Shown here piece after piece: positions 14,341 to 26,912 of a stretch of 64,000 nt of DNA. The stretch covers positions 13,202,328-13,266,327 of the forward strand of contig NC_092019.1 in the NCBI RefSeq assembly GCF_042242105.1, written 5' to 3'. The position numbers and the translations under genes are program-made. Each line of letters begins with the position of its first letter. The stretch's first letter is position 1. The DNA is from Pempheris klunzingeri (taxonomy: Eukaryota > Chordata > Actinopteri > Acropomatiformes > Pempheridae). Below the pieces are notes generated by a model. The model saw only the letters and a program-made list of their open reading frames with translations, was not told where the DNA came from and ran no database searches.

Positions 14341-15300
14341 GTGAATACAAGGAAGATAATTTACTTGAATTCAGCCGTAGATCTCATTTTATTCAGTCGA
14401 TTACATGTATTTAGTTTGTCTTGCATTTTAGTAAGTGATGGACAGGAGTTTTCATGCAGCTGCTAAACCAGTAAGATGAAAAAAAGTGGAATATATATTG
14501 GTAACATTAATGAAGTGCATTTCCGAGAAAAAGTGAAGAAGTATCACTTATATACATATATGTGAGGACAAATGTTTGATTTATATGGAGATATTGTTGC
14601 ACATTTAAGTGAAACTGTACAGAGGGCTTTTGGGCCTGTGTACCTCTCAGATTTCTCTTTGTCAGATTATCAGAGTATGACGGCATTGGTGGCCTTCCAT
14701 CAGATATTTATATCTAAAAATAGGAAAATTGCTTTTTTCATGTATATATGATTTAAGGGTGTGGTTAAAGTGTAGGGGGCTTACTTCAACAACACAGAGA
14801 ACTCCACTTACTCATGCTTGACTGTGTCAGTTTAGTTACCATTACTTCATCACTGTTGTTGTTATTGCACTGGATCCTGGAAGGCACTCTCTGCAGCTTT
14901 GCAGAATTACTTGAAAATACAGACAATAAAACTATAACAGTAGTACAGTAGTATTGTGCAGTGGAAAAAATGTACAAGACAAATAAACGGAACCATACCT
15001 CTATGAGTAAACACAGAGTCACTTCGTGAAACCTGAAATGATGATGACTGATGTTTCTTCATATATTGTAATTTATTTTGTTGCTGTATACTTTCTCTTT
15101 ACATGGTTTGGGTGTACTATGTAAGATGCACTTTGTTTGACTTGATATCACAGAGGAAAATTGACAAAAATATGTATGTTATTATATGTATTTTCTAAGC
15201 AATGCACTTGTTGTAATGGCTGGAAATTGTCTGAAAATGTGAAACAATTTATGGAAAATGTATAAAAATGAAAAAATAAATATTTTTCTAATGAGTGCAG
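14341..15300 (+). other. 3' UTR of has1
   Basis: AT-rich non-coding sequence follows the stop codon and ends just after AATAAA at 15,275-15,280. An earlier AATAAA at 14,925 could give a shorter form. Several ATTTA pentamers, possible mRNA-instability elements, lie in the region. The limit is inferred from the polyadenylation signal only. Confidence 0.5.
15275..15280 (+). terminator. Polyadenylation signal (AATAAA) of has1
   Basis: This canonical hexamer lies in AT-rich DNA 935 bases after the has1 stop. GT-rich sequence is not strong downstream, so the exact site is uncertain. Confidence 0.45.
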
Positions 15301-16589
15301 TTCAGTTTTCTTTGGATCAAAATCCCACGATACAATGGTGGAAATTAATTTTCTTTTAAACGGTGTGAACTGTGACAGTGAAACTCATTTTTAAGACAAA
15401 TTACATAATTTATCCTACAGGTTTTGTGGGTAGGTTACAATCTCACAAAATAGGTGGTGTAGTCGTGTAAACTTGTTAATTTTTCAATCAAATGATCTAA
15501 ATGATTTACAGTATATACTGTACTCTGTCATAAAGCTGAAAAAAGGGATGTTTTTCTTCGCTCATGGAAAGTTGATGTTTGGAGATGGTTTTCATAGAAG
15601 AGCAACAATCTGTTATGTATTTGTTATATATTCAGTAGGCCTACTTTATATGTGGTGGTGTATCTCCGGGCCACCTTCGCCATCTCCACTCTCATTTTAT
15701 TTGGCAGCGTCGTGGCCTTTTTATTAATTTATTTGAGTTTTGAGTGTTTTTGTATTAAGTATATTCTGTTTATGACAGTTATGGTGTTGTGATTTGTGTC
15801 TAAACATTTCAACATTTTATATGCGGGAGCATTTCCTAATCCTTAAAAAGCTCAAACCGAGCACAGTATAAAAATATTTATATTAATTTGAAGAAAAATA
15901 ATATTACGTAAATTTAGTTTAACATGTCCTGCTTCAGTATGATGCTCAGGAGATTGTATAAGGAGCATCTATGAACAAGGTAACCAACTTCCCAGTTTCA
16001 TGAGCTGGGTGGGAAAACAGCTTTTTTATCACCATCAATTGAATGATATGACATTCAGAGGAACTGTGACCTTCATGGAAAAATGTTTTACATAACATGT
16101 AGGGTGGAGCTCTTGCTATAGCTTTATAGAGAGCAGTAAAAGTGTGGTGGAGAGACACCCTGTTTTGTAATACCAGCAAACAATTGTGGAGCTAACTAAA
16201 CAGGCAAATCTTTACGTTCAGAAAAAAAACAACATCACAAATAAGGTGTTCCCAGTTACACAAACACTAAAGTGGCTCTTGACCATACAGATCAACACCC
16301 AAAGAGCTTTTTTTAAAACGTCAAGTGCACCTTTATTAGTCATTTTCATATTTCTGGGCTAAGGATAATGGACACATTCTGATGTTAGGCGTGGATGAGG
16401 ATTGAATAAATGATTGAATAAAGGATGAATAAACAATAAGAGTAAATGTACTTTAATATGATCTCTTATATAATATTATACAGTTATGAGTCCATTGATG
16501 CACACACTCTCACACATGACATTTAACTTCTCTATTCTGATGGCATTAAATACAAGATGGTTTTACTTGACCAGAATCCACGTGACTGG

Positions 16590-17100
16590 CCTAATAATAA
16601 TAGATGACTTTACAATTTATTTATGTAGCATCATTTCACACACAAAATACAGCTCAAAGTGTTTTACAAAACAAAAGTACAGACATATAAACAATCAATA
16701 CATTTAAAAAGAGCAATGGAACAAAATAAGACAGTTTAAAAAGAACATAAAGCAAAATAAAAATGAAAAATTAAATTAGAGAATGAAAGTACAGTAAGCA
16801 AAAAACATACATGTAAATAAATAATATAACATAAAGGCAAACATAAACAGACGAGTCTTAGTTTAAATGGTGAGATTAGCAAGGTTTAAGAGGCAGAAAT
16901 GAGAACTATAAGAAATTATCTGCCAGCCAATTAGAGAGTGGACGATTTAAACAAAACATACAACTCGATCGCCTGCATCTCAAAGATAGGAGACAACTTA
17001 TAAAATGCTTATTATCTACCCAAATGGAATCACATACTGGACAAACTGGACAGATCCTTGGGGCGCACCATAACACAACATGAGGACAAATAGAGGGAGG
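16590..17100. repeat. Probable teleost interspersed repeat remnant
   Basis: AATTTATTTATGTAGCA and ACAGCTCAAAGTGTTTTACA near 16,613-16,667 resemble the dispersed 'tatagcacctttcatacac...aaagtgctttaca' type repeat found near many fish genes. An A-rich tail-like stretch follows. The boundaries and class are not established. Confidence 0.4.
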
Positions 17101-20100
17101 AGGTAAGCAACAGCAACTAAAATAATGAAATATGATCCAAAAAGGCTATATTATTAGATTTAAATCTAATTCAATTTTAAAACAAAACATTATATGGTAG
17201 TAACAGATCAAGGTGAAATTATTTAAACTCTGGAAAGTTAGCATGGTGGCATCATTTTAAAGTCAGTACAGGTGAACAGCAGACATACAGTGTTAATGGT
17301 ACAAAGTAACCTTGTATGCCAATGCTAAAATTGCAAAAAGCAAAAATTAGAGAAGAGACCAAAAAAGTCGAATGCAATTATCTATAGAGTTTATCAACCC
17401 TATAAACTGTCATAACTCTTCAGATTTTCTTGTGACCCCCTAAGACAACCCAATTGTATTAAAAGTGATTCAAACTAACAAGATGAATTGTTGCATCAGT
17501 TAATCATTAATCTCATAAAGTTATAGATAATAAGATATCAGTCACGTAAACCTTTTTGTATGTTTTGCTCATAAGACATCTGCACTTCTACTTAAAGGAG
17601 GTTTGCTTTGTTTTATGTGGATGTCTAGTCAGTGTTAATGGTAAATGTAGTCACTTGAAGCAATAAATTCCTCAGTGTGTGCTATATTGATCAAGAAAAT
17701 TGAGTTTTTGCAGCTGGCAGAACCGTGCCTCCAAGTACCATGATGCATTGCAAGCAAACTTGTGATGCTTTCGTGGACTTGGCGTCAGCGTCCAGCAAAA
17801 ACTGCCTTCTATACTGAAATTAGTTGCAGAAGAATGATTCAGTTTCTGTTGGCATCAGAGGACAGTTTGAGAAACAGCACCACCGGTCGCTGTTTGCTTA
17901 CAGCAGCTTAGGTTCTGGATGGTCCCTGTCGGCGATATCCTCTTCTCACAGACTCAGCCTCTCTCTGATACATTTCTTCGGCTATTTAGTCTGGCTATAT
18001 AAGGCTGAATATCTGAGTCGGCTGAAACACTGTAAAATGTATCCTTGTCCATAACATTCTCTGTACTCCAATCTTTCATTTTCGCTGTTGGAAGTTTGCA
18101 ATACAAGTACAAATACAAGGACCTGGAGTATTTATTGCTTCAATTCACTATGTTTACCATCAACACTGACTTCACATCCACATAAAACATGGCAAATTTT
18201 CCCTCTAAGTGACATTTGGCCTGCAGGACTTCTGCTGGGGTTTGTTTACAGTGTTGTGCTATTACGAAAATAAAATATCTTAACACTTTCAATCTCAATC
18301 TCCACTTCCTCACAGATGCACTTGGGCAATAATTTTCACAACAACAGGCGTTAACTAGATGACAAAATAAAATCACAAGATAACTGGTATCACCCATAAA
18401 CACAATGTAATGCAGACACTATCTGCCTGACTATCTGCCAGTCTGTGAGTCAAGACCTGAAGTTAGAATAACTGTAGTTTAGCGAATATTTTCTCACAAG
18501 TAAAAGTGTCTGGATTTTGTCAAGAGCAGCATCAACATTACTCATCAGATTTCACAGTGATACCCCATGCTTGGTCTCTAATAGCAACATCTCTGCCGTG
18601 GATGTTTTGCACAATCTGTAAACCAGGCATTGTGGATCTCAAAGCTATGATGTGATTTTCTACACAAAATCAGTGTCCTTACAGTTTCAGAGCCTCAATG
18701 AGTCAGGGAAAGGAGAGAAAGGAAAAACCGAGAGCAGACCAACAGTCTGACGAAGTCAAACATCACTTCCCCTCATGCCTGTTTTCAATCAGCCAGTACT
18801 CCCCCACCCTGTCTGGGCCTCCTTCTCTGACATCAGGAAGGAGGAACAGTTTCAGCTGGCACACATGTTGGGGCTCACGTTTCATCTGTTGCAAATGGGA
18901 AGGAGACGTATGGACCACAATGTGCCTGCGTCACCAAACTCTTTGGTCTCATTCCATCCGAGCAGCTTATCTTAGAGGAAACTATGATTTACAGAGGATG
19001 GGGTGAACTTTCCCACCAAACTGCAGTAGCTCCTCCACAACACATGAAAACCCTCACAGTGGTTATAATTAAGGCATAATTACTTTATAATTAATACAAC
19101 ATTATATACAGACACAAGATTGTCATAGTGGGAGATAAGAGGAAATGTGCATTAATGGTTATAATTCATTTTTAGAACTAATGACATGTTTTTGCTCAGC
19201 ATGATAACACAATAAAACAACATCCTACAAGTTTGTTTTTTGTTGGTTTGGCTTGTGGTTGCCATTAACAATCCAGCATTTTCCACTTTAAATTTATAGT
19301 CTACATTTTATTTTCATCCTTTTATTCCTTTCTATACTGCAAAAAATAAAAAATAAAATCCAAATGGAGTAATAATGAGAGAATAAGCCAATACACAGAA
19401 TAAAACTGGAGAAGTCTGTTAGATCATTTAGTTATTTTTGGCACACAACATTTGGGCAAATTAAGCCGAGGGTGTTTCCCCAGTCTGCAGAGACATCTTT
19501 CATCTGACGACCTCAGGGTCAGCTAGTACACTCATACTGGTGGGGCTGCCATCATTTACTGGACCTTGCGTGAAAACACATAGTTTGACGCTGCATACCA
19601 GGTGACACCAATCAGAGCCCACAACTTTTCCCAAACTTTTTAAAGTCACTGTTTGTAACAATCAGTTACAAAAATGACTTTGTTTTTTGGATGAAACTAG
19701 TCCCTCCTCGGACTTGTCAGAGTATTTTTTTTGCTGGTAAGTTATAACAACAAGCATCACTTCCCAACATTTGATCAACATTATGTCAGTGTCTCAAATA
19801 TTTTATGAACTGTAAATGACGAAAGAAATTACAAAGTCGGCCCCCGTTGGGCCCAAAATCTGTGAATAAGCAGCACAGATGAGAATCATTATCGCCTGAA
19901 TCTCTGGCAGTGTCTAACAAATAAAGGGGTAAGGGTTAGTGTTATAATGTCCTTATACACATCAGTGCAACTTCAAAAATGATTAAGTGAATGGTTTTTC
20001 TCTTAGTTCTCAATCTAAATCAGATCATTTCTGTCTTAGATACACCTGAGGTAGAAGAAAACAACAGAGTAATGATTAAGTTGTCACACATATTTGCCAA

Positions 20101-23100
20101 AGGTCCACTCTATTGAAAATCAGTCAAATGACACCATAACTGCACTTTCAACGAGAGAACAGCTTATTTACAGTGTTCTACATTGTTTTCAAATTATGAT
20201 CAATTGGAAGTGAACAAGCAAGTAGGACATGGTTGCTTCCTAGTATTGTGATGGGTGTATAATATTACAAACAGGAATGAAAGCCTCAAACAGTTCTAAG
20301 TTACAGACTAACAAAAGGAATCACACCTTTTATCCACATACTATTCTGAAAGAAAGAAAAGATTTATGGCTCTGTCGACTGTGAGATCTGCTGAAGGAGC
20401 TTTTGATTTGACTTGTAACCTTAATGATGCTTTTAACCTCACAGGCACTCCTTTCTGTTGCCTATTACGTATTTACACAGGGAGAGTGAGTTGGGGTCCA
20501 AAAGAGAGAAAATGGGTAAAAGACTCAATCTAGAAGCACCTTGGGCCAAGAGCTTAAATCATCCAGTCTAAACCACAAAAATAATTCAGATACCATTTTA
20601 CATTCTTGGAGTTTATATCTCCTGCTGTAAGTCACAGTGTATCACTGGTTACTTTGGCAACTGAGCAACCCATTGGAAAAAAATACAAGCAATCTGCCCG
20701 TTAAATGACATGTTGAGTGTTGAGTCATGTCTGACTATATTTAGATACTCCACAAGTGCTTTATAAGACTCACATGTGCAGTTCTCACATTGTACTCCGC
20801 CATATCTCTCATGTGAGCAGAGCTGTTAGATCTTAGCTGTTTAGCTGTTTTGTACGTTATGTTAAAATGTCAAACTCTCCTAAAACAAAACCATTTACTT
20901 AGTTGTAGAATAAGGCTGAGAAGACTAGGTGGTCAGACGTAAGGAAAAAAATCAAAATAAAATCTTTTATTATGAATTATGCCAAAATCATCTATAAAGC
21001 ATTGTGTTGTCTAGTGTTTTATTTGAGTATTTAGAGAATAATGTGTTTTGTTTCTATCATGTTTTCCGTTGATTGGCAGTGAATTCATAGACAGTTAAGA
21101 CGTAGATGTAAACAGTTAAGTTGATTGTTGATAACAGCACTAACCCCCAAAATGAATTAATTAAATGAAACACAAACAACAAACACCCACAGATATTGGC
21201 TTAAGATGTCTTCAAAGTGATTATATAGTTAATATGTCCATCTATTTGGTGGAACCTAAAACACACACACACACACTGATTAAGTATAGTGTGATACATG
21301 ACACTAATATGTGCCATGTATCGTGTGTTTCTTGATATGTATGCACAGTTTATGCCACTTTGCATGTTTGTACAACTAGAAACACGGCGTTTCAGACTCA
21401 AACTCAACCAAGCAAGGCTCAAACTAGGAAAAAAAACATGGATTCCATGCAGGTAAGATTTCAGGTCAGGGTCGTAGCTACCACTGCTGTACCACTGTAG
21501 GAGTTACTGGTGATGCCCAAGAGTCTGAGACTGTGCCTGAGCCAACAGATATCTCCTTCTTGTACCTGGAACCACCAACCACAGTTACAGGCTGTTAGTC
21601 TCAGTTATCAGAACAAAACAGGAGGTTCTTAGTAACTATGCTATCATTAAGAAAGAAGTAAAACTCTTTGTAGCAGATTATTCATCAACAACATGACTGT
21701 TTGCTGCAGTTTGTTTAATTTACTGGTTATTAAAATGTAAAAGCTGTAAACACTCTGTTCTCTCTCTGACTGCTGTCCTTGTGATCTCACTCTTATGGCC
21801 AAGTGAAACTTTATTTTTCTCTACATCTCCAAAGATAAGTAGTCGTTTAGCAACAGCATTGACTGGATAAGAAATTACTGCAAGGAGTACAGTTGGCATA
21901 CAGGTTAAATGTGTTTCTAGTCAGGGCAGTAACCAGGATTTCCTCCATCCCTCAGAAAAAAATGATTGGAACCCATTAATGAAGTCCAAATAATTTTTTT
22001 GAATATTTTCATCGTAATTAACATCTTTATTTTCTGTTCTTGTTCTTTTTACCTGCATTTCTCTGTCCTGCAAAAAGCATGTGTTTTCCAGAGTGAAGAA
22101 AAATAATCTTCAGCATTGTGATGATGCATTTCCAGTTATCCTGAGTGGGTTTTTGAATTGATTAAGACAGAGGCATTAAACACAGTGGACATTGACTCTG
22201 CACATGAATTCATTATTTCCCCATCGTGATATTAGTCTTGATATTACGATGGAAAGATAAAGAATCTGTTACTCATTTATTTTCTTATCTATTGGACTAA
22301 ATGCAGAAACATTTTATATAATATGTTTTAAAAGATTCTTGAGTTAGCCTATAATATACTCATCAGTATAGAATACAAACTCCCCGCAGGTCCAGATCCC
22401 CAGAAACAGTCACAGAAGACATGGCCCCAGTGTCCTGGATGGTAGCGACAGCTCTGTTTCTGGTCTAAAAGCATGGAGGACGTAGCAACAGGTTGACCAA
22501 TAAGGGTCGTATCTGGAATGCAATATTCAGCCTTTACACTGCATGAATCTCCTCTGACTTATTAAATGATATCTATGTCAGGCTCTAATTATGGATGGAT
22601 TAAGAGCAGACACAGAACATGTGCTGTCTTTAGATCATATTAGTAGTTATGTTTTCCAGCAGCTTTGTTTTCAATGACAAAACGTGCTTAAAAACATTTT
22701 TTGATTCCTTTTCTTACCTTGATACCTTTTCTTTTGATTCATCTGATAACCTTTCAGTGACGTTTGTCCCTTCCAGGGCTCCATAGGCGTGTGTGTGAGA
22801 GAGGGTCCATGTGAGTATGAACCTACCTGTGTGAGCACATGTGAACGTGTGTGCTTTTGTGAGGGATCTGAGTTGGAGTCACGCTGACCTGAAGCAACCA
22901 GGTGTACCCTGCTGTTCCTTTTCTGAGGGAGAGGCAAAACATACAATCACTAAAATAATTAACTGTTGCTTTTTTGCGTCATTTTTTTTTTGCCATCAAA
23001 GGTCCAGGGTACACACCAATGATTCCTGCCATTTTTTCACCTTGAGAGGTGTTTTCAGGTCTCGCTGATCAGAGCACAAAAGAATAAGTAGAATCTGTTA

Positions 23101-23887
23101 TGTAATGCTTAATGACTTCTGCCATTCACTCTTGACTGGACCAAAAAGGCAGACTCTAGCATCAAAGGGTTTGGGCGAGGCGTTCAGCTTTGAGAGGCTC
23201 ACTCTAACAATTACTGTGTTGTCAAGTATACAGTACGACTGCAGTGTCGGATTTTTTTGTAAGAATCAGTTTTGCAATAAAGATACTTCCCCATCCTCAC
23301 ATATGATTCAGATTTGTTTTGGGGGATGATGTCTTTCGTTTTAGCAACCAAATATTCCTTAGACAGCCCTGATCTGTAAATGTAACAACAAAGTTCAGTG
23401 CAAATTGGAGCTAAATGTCCTCTTATTTTTATCTGTGGGTTCCTCCTCTTGTGCTTTCTGAGTGTGTGTGTGTGTTGCTGCCTCCTTGTGGTCACCTGAA
23501 GGCTTGAATGTCGGCTGTATTCTTTCACACGAGCCACACAAACTTTTTTTTCTGGATGTCACCTAGTCCACCCCCTGTCTTTCTCAGCCATTGAAAGTGC
23601 AACCAAGGCCTGATTTCATGTGCTCGACCTTGTAAGTTGGCCTCAAAGTAACGCTTCATCACAGCAATGCTTCTAGTCCTGACTGGAGGCTTGACGTTTG
23701 AAAACTGGCTCCCCTCTATTCCTCGTCTCCTATTCCCTCCACTACTGGGTACGGAGTACTTCCACACATCCGGCTCTGCCAAAACTCACTTCAGCATGTA
23801 TACAAAGCAATCTTGGCTGTCCTCTCCATATCTCCATTACCCTTCAGCCATGCAGGAGCCGTTTGGTATATAATATAACCTCATCAA

Positions 23888-23935
23888 ACTAAGACCAATA
23901 TTTCCCTCTAAAATGTAGTGGAATAAAATTATAGT
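23888..23935. repeat. Fragment of the 'ACTTAAGTA' teleost repeat family
   Basis: CAATATTTCCCTCTAAAATG followed by TAGTGGAATAAAATTATAGT is the phrase that ends in 'tagtggagtagaagtat' in the same repeat family seen at 46,480-47,290 and 56,031-58,115 of this window. Confidence 0.45.
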
Positions 23936-24194
23936 AGTGAGTAGTAGAGTAGTGTTGAATTATAAAAACCTCAAAATTGTACATACAGTCAGTGAGTAAA
24001 CCTAGTTAGTTATTTTCCATCTACATCTGACACATATGACATAATGTAGTAGGTAAAAGCAGCACAGCATAAACTGTGTACCACTGAAGAAGAAGTGCAT
24101 CCTGCCCTCTAGTGGTGGACAGACTCTAACACACAGGATTTCAGTTTCAACTATGACGTCACACTGTAGAAAACCAGAGGATTGATGAAATGCT

Positions 24195-24200
24195 TTTATT
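24195..24200 (-). terminator. Polyadenylation signal (AATAAA, minus strand) of spaca6
   Basis: TTTATT on the plus strand, 246 bases beyond the spaca6 stop codon in the direction of transcription. It would give a 3' UTR of roughly 265 bases (about 24,180-24,445). Confidence 0.5.
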
Positions 24201-24445
24201 ACAACACATGGATCTTCCTCTCAGAATCCTAAATCTTCATCTCCATCTGCTTGCTCAACATGACTTGTTTGCTCTGGCACTGATGACCAAAACAGAGCCC
24301 TGCAACAGCCAAAGAAAAAATGGGAGATATTATATTAACTAATATATGTGCCTTGGCTTGGGGCATCTTGAATTCACAGTAAAGGTGTAAATGTATACGT
24401 TTCTTTGATGTTTATGTCTCATATTGTGCACATAATAGCTTTGTT

Positions 24446-26857
24446 TTACCCCAGGGAGAGGAACAGCAGCAGAAGCAAAGCAGTTAAACAGGCGGTGAGC
24501 AGCAGTGGTGAGGGGAGGAGGAGGGAGCGGGGAGGACCATCAGGCGCAGGGAGTAACCGCCCCCCTGGGAGCAGAGACAGGTCGAATATCTCCTGCAGCT
24601 CTGTGTGGCCTGCCACAACCTGGGGGGTCACTTAGAGAGAGATGGATGTGAACTCATATTAAGAGTCTAAGTAAAAGATGGTGGTGAAGGAAAATAGAAA
24701 GTGTAAAATAAAAACACAAATTAACACATACATGTATTTGAAAGTTGGCTTTTTAATTGTTTTTCTTCTTCATTTAGAAATTAACATAACTTACTACTAC
24801 TACTTCTACTACAGAAAGTAGTAATAGAAAGGAGAAAGAAAAACTAAAAGAAATGAAATACTTTAGAGTTTACCTTAATATGTAATTAGGAGATGCAGAA
24901 AAGATGAATCATACATAAATGCTTGTGCACATACTAAATTAATTTGCTTACCCATACATGTATGTACAGAAACAGAAACACATTCACTCATTTACAGAAC
25001 AATTTCATTGATGGCCTCATTGATTTCAATTTACAAAGTATGGGAGTTTATCCCGTTTTGTTTCATACCCTGTTCATATTTCCTTGTTTTTTCTTAGTAA
25101 CTTTTATTCTGTGCCTTTAATTTGCTCTGCCCATTTCTTTATACTTTGGCTTCCTTTTTCCCTGTAGTTACCTTGTTATTACTTTGAAAGATGTTTTTCG
25201 AGAAAATAGTCACCTGTTGTATCCATTATCGCCGGAGACATTACATCTATTACAAGGGAAATTAAAGAAAGCTGTACCAATAGAAGAAATATTAGAAATA
25301 TTGTATTTCAACAACCCAGTAAGATTATAACATTTTACATGATCAAAATGTCTGGATAAACTTTGCATAGATTTTTGCAGATTCCATCAGACAATTAAAT
25401 GATAAAGCCTTTAGTATATTTATTTTATTTACTAAAATATGGCATCGTTATTTTCTAAGCATATTCTCTCCCTATGTGTGAAAAAGTTGGTATATGCCCC
25501 AGAACAAATGTTTCCAATTCTTTGTCCAAAAAGTGATGTATCTTGTTACCTTTGAGATAGTAGTATATCCTGACAATGGAGTTCTGGCCTGAGTAGATCT
25601 CACACTGGTAGGTGCCCTGATGCTGCAATCTGGTTGAACGGATGGAATAGAGCCTGTCCAGCCCAGCGGTCACTTCCTTAAACTGATCCACCTGCTTGGT
25701 TTTTACCTGTCCAGGAATAAATTCTTACAAATACTGTGGGAGGGAATCATTCATGATAACTTGCACAAATGACAGATGCAATATAAAAAGAGTGTTTAAG
25801 TGGTAATAGTACAACATTTTGGGAAATACACTTTTGTTCTTTGTTGCTGAACGTTAGACGAGGAGACGTACATTAAATATTAAGTTATAACCAGCAACCA
25901 GTTAGCCAAGCTTAGCAAAAAGAGATAAAACAGCAAGCCTAGATTTGTCCAAAGGTAACTAATCCACCTTGCAACACCTCTAAAGTTCACTAATTAACAT
26001 GTTATACCTTTGTTTAAGTTAGGGTGCATTGAGTCCCTGCAGTAGCTGCTGGTTGCTTGGCAACCTCACACTGACAAAAAAGATTATTGTCTATACCCTG
26101 AGGTATAGACAATAATCAACTATAGGAACAGAATTTGGGTACTCGTTGGTCATTCAGTTGGCGCTCAAAGAAAAGAAAAGAAAGAAAAAGAGATGAAAAG
26201 TTATTATGTTGGCACAAACTCAAGATAACTGGTTTTCAGATGATTTTTCAAGATATGACCAGTTTAGCAGTGTAAAATGTTTTGCATTGCTTGTCATGCT
26301 TTGGTTTGGTTTCTAACACGATGCCAACATGTTCATACAGAAGACATTTTGTTATAAATTTGGACCCTTTGTGCAGAGTACTGAACTCAGCAACCTTCCT
26401 CTAATGTATCTCATCAATTGACATCATCTACGTACTAAGAGAGGGGGGTGTGAGCCAATAAACCTACACTAATGACTATGTGGCAAGTGGAATTGTATAC
26501 TGTGCAAACCCTGTTACTGAGGTTACCTGAAGACACAGACTGACTGTTTCCTCCTGATTCCAGACTTCATGCTAAGCTAAGCTAACTGTGTCCTGGTTCC
26601 AGCCTCATATTTGATAGACAGACATGGGTGACATCAGTCTTTTCATCTGTGGAAAGCCAGTGTGTGCCAAAATGTTGAACTATTCCTTTAAAGCTATTGC
26701 CGTGATCCTGAATGGTTCACCATAGGCTGAGCATACCTCTCCTGCAAACCTCCAGATCACCTCGATATTATTTGGTAAGTGAAATGGCACGTCGCACCAC
26801 ATTTGGCTCCTGCTGTTCTCCATTATTTGTATTTCTTTAACTGGAACAAACATATAG

Positions 26858-26912
<55 letters not shown>

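Larger units (their letters stand above)
15301..24194. other. Non-coding interval between the convergent has1 and spaca6 3' ends
   Basis: I see no coding exon with recognisable protein similarity on either strand, including the frames near 17,824-18,054 and 18,698-19,006. The interval is AT-rich and holds repeat remnants near 16,590-17,100 and 23,888-23,935. A CA tract lies near 21,258-21,276. Confidence 0.5.

Noticed and set aside
17824-18054. 76-residue plus-strand frame with a composition less AT-biased than its surroundings
   Set aside because: No recognisable domain, no good splice context, and the start is arbitrary. It may be a repeat remnant.
24405-24635. Plus-strand frame of 76 residues over the last spaca6 exon
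   Set aside because: It is the antisense shadow of the spaca6 stalk and membrane segment, which joins in phase to the rest of the gene.
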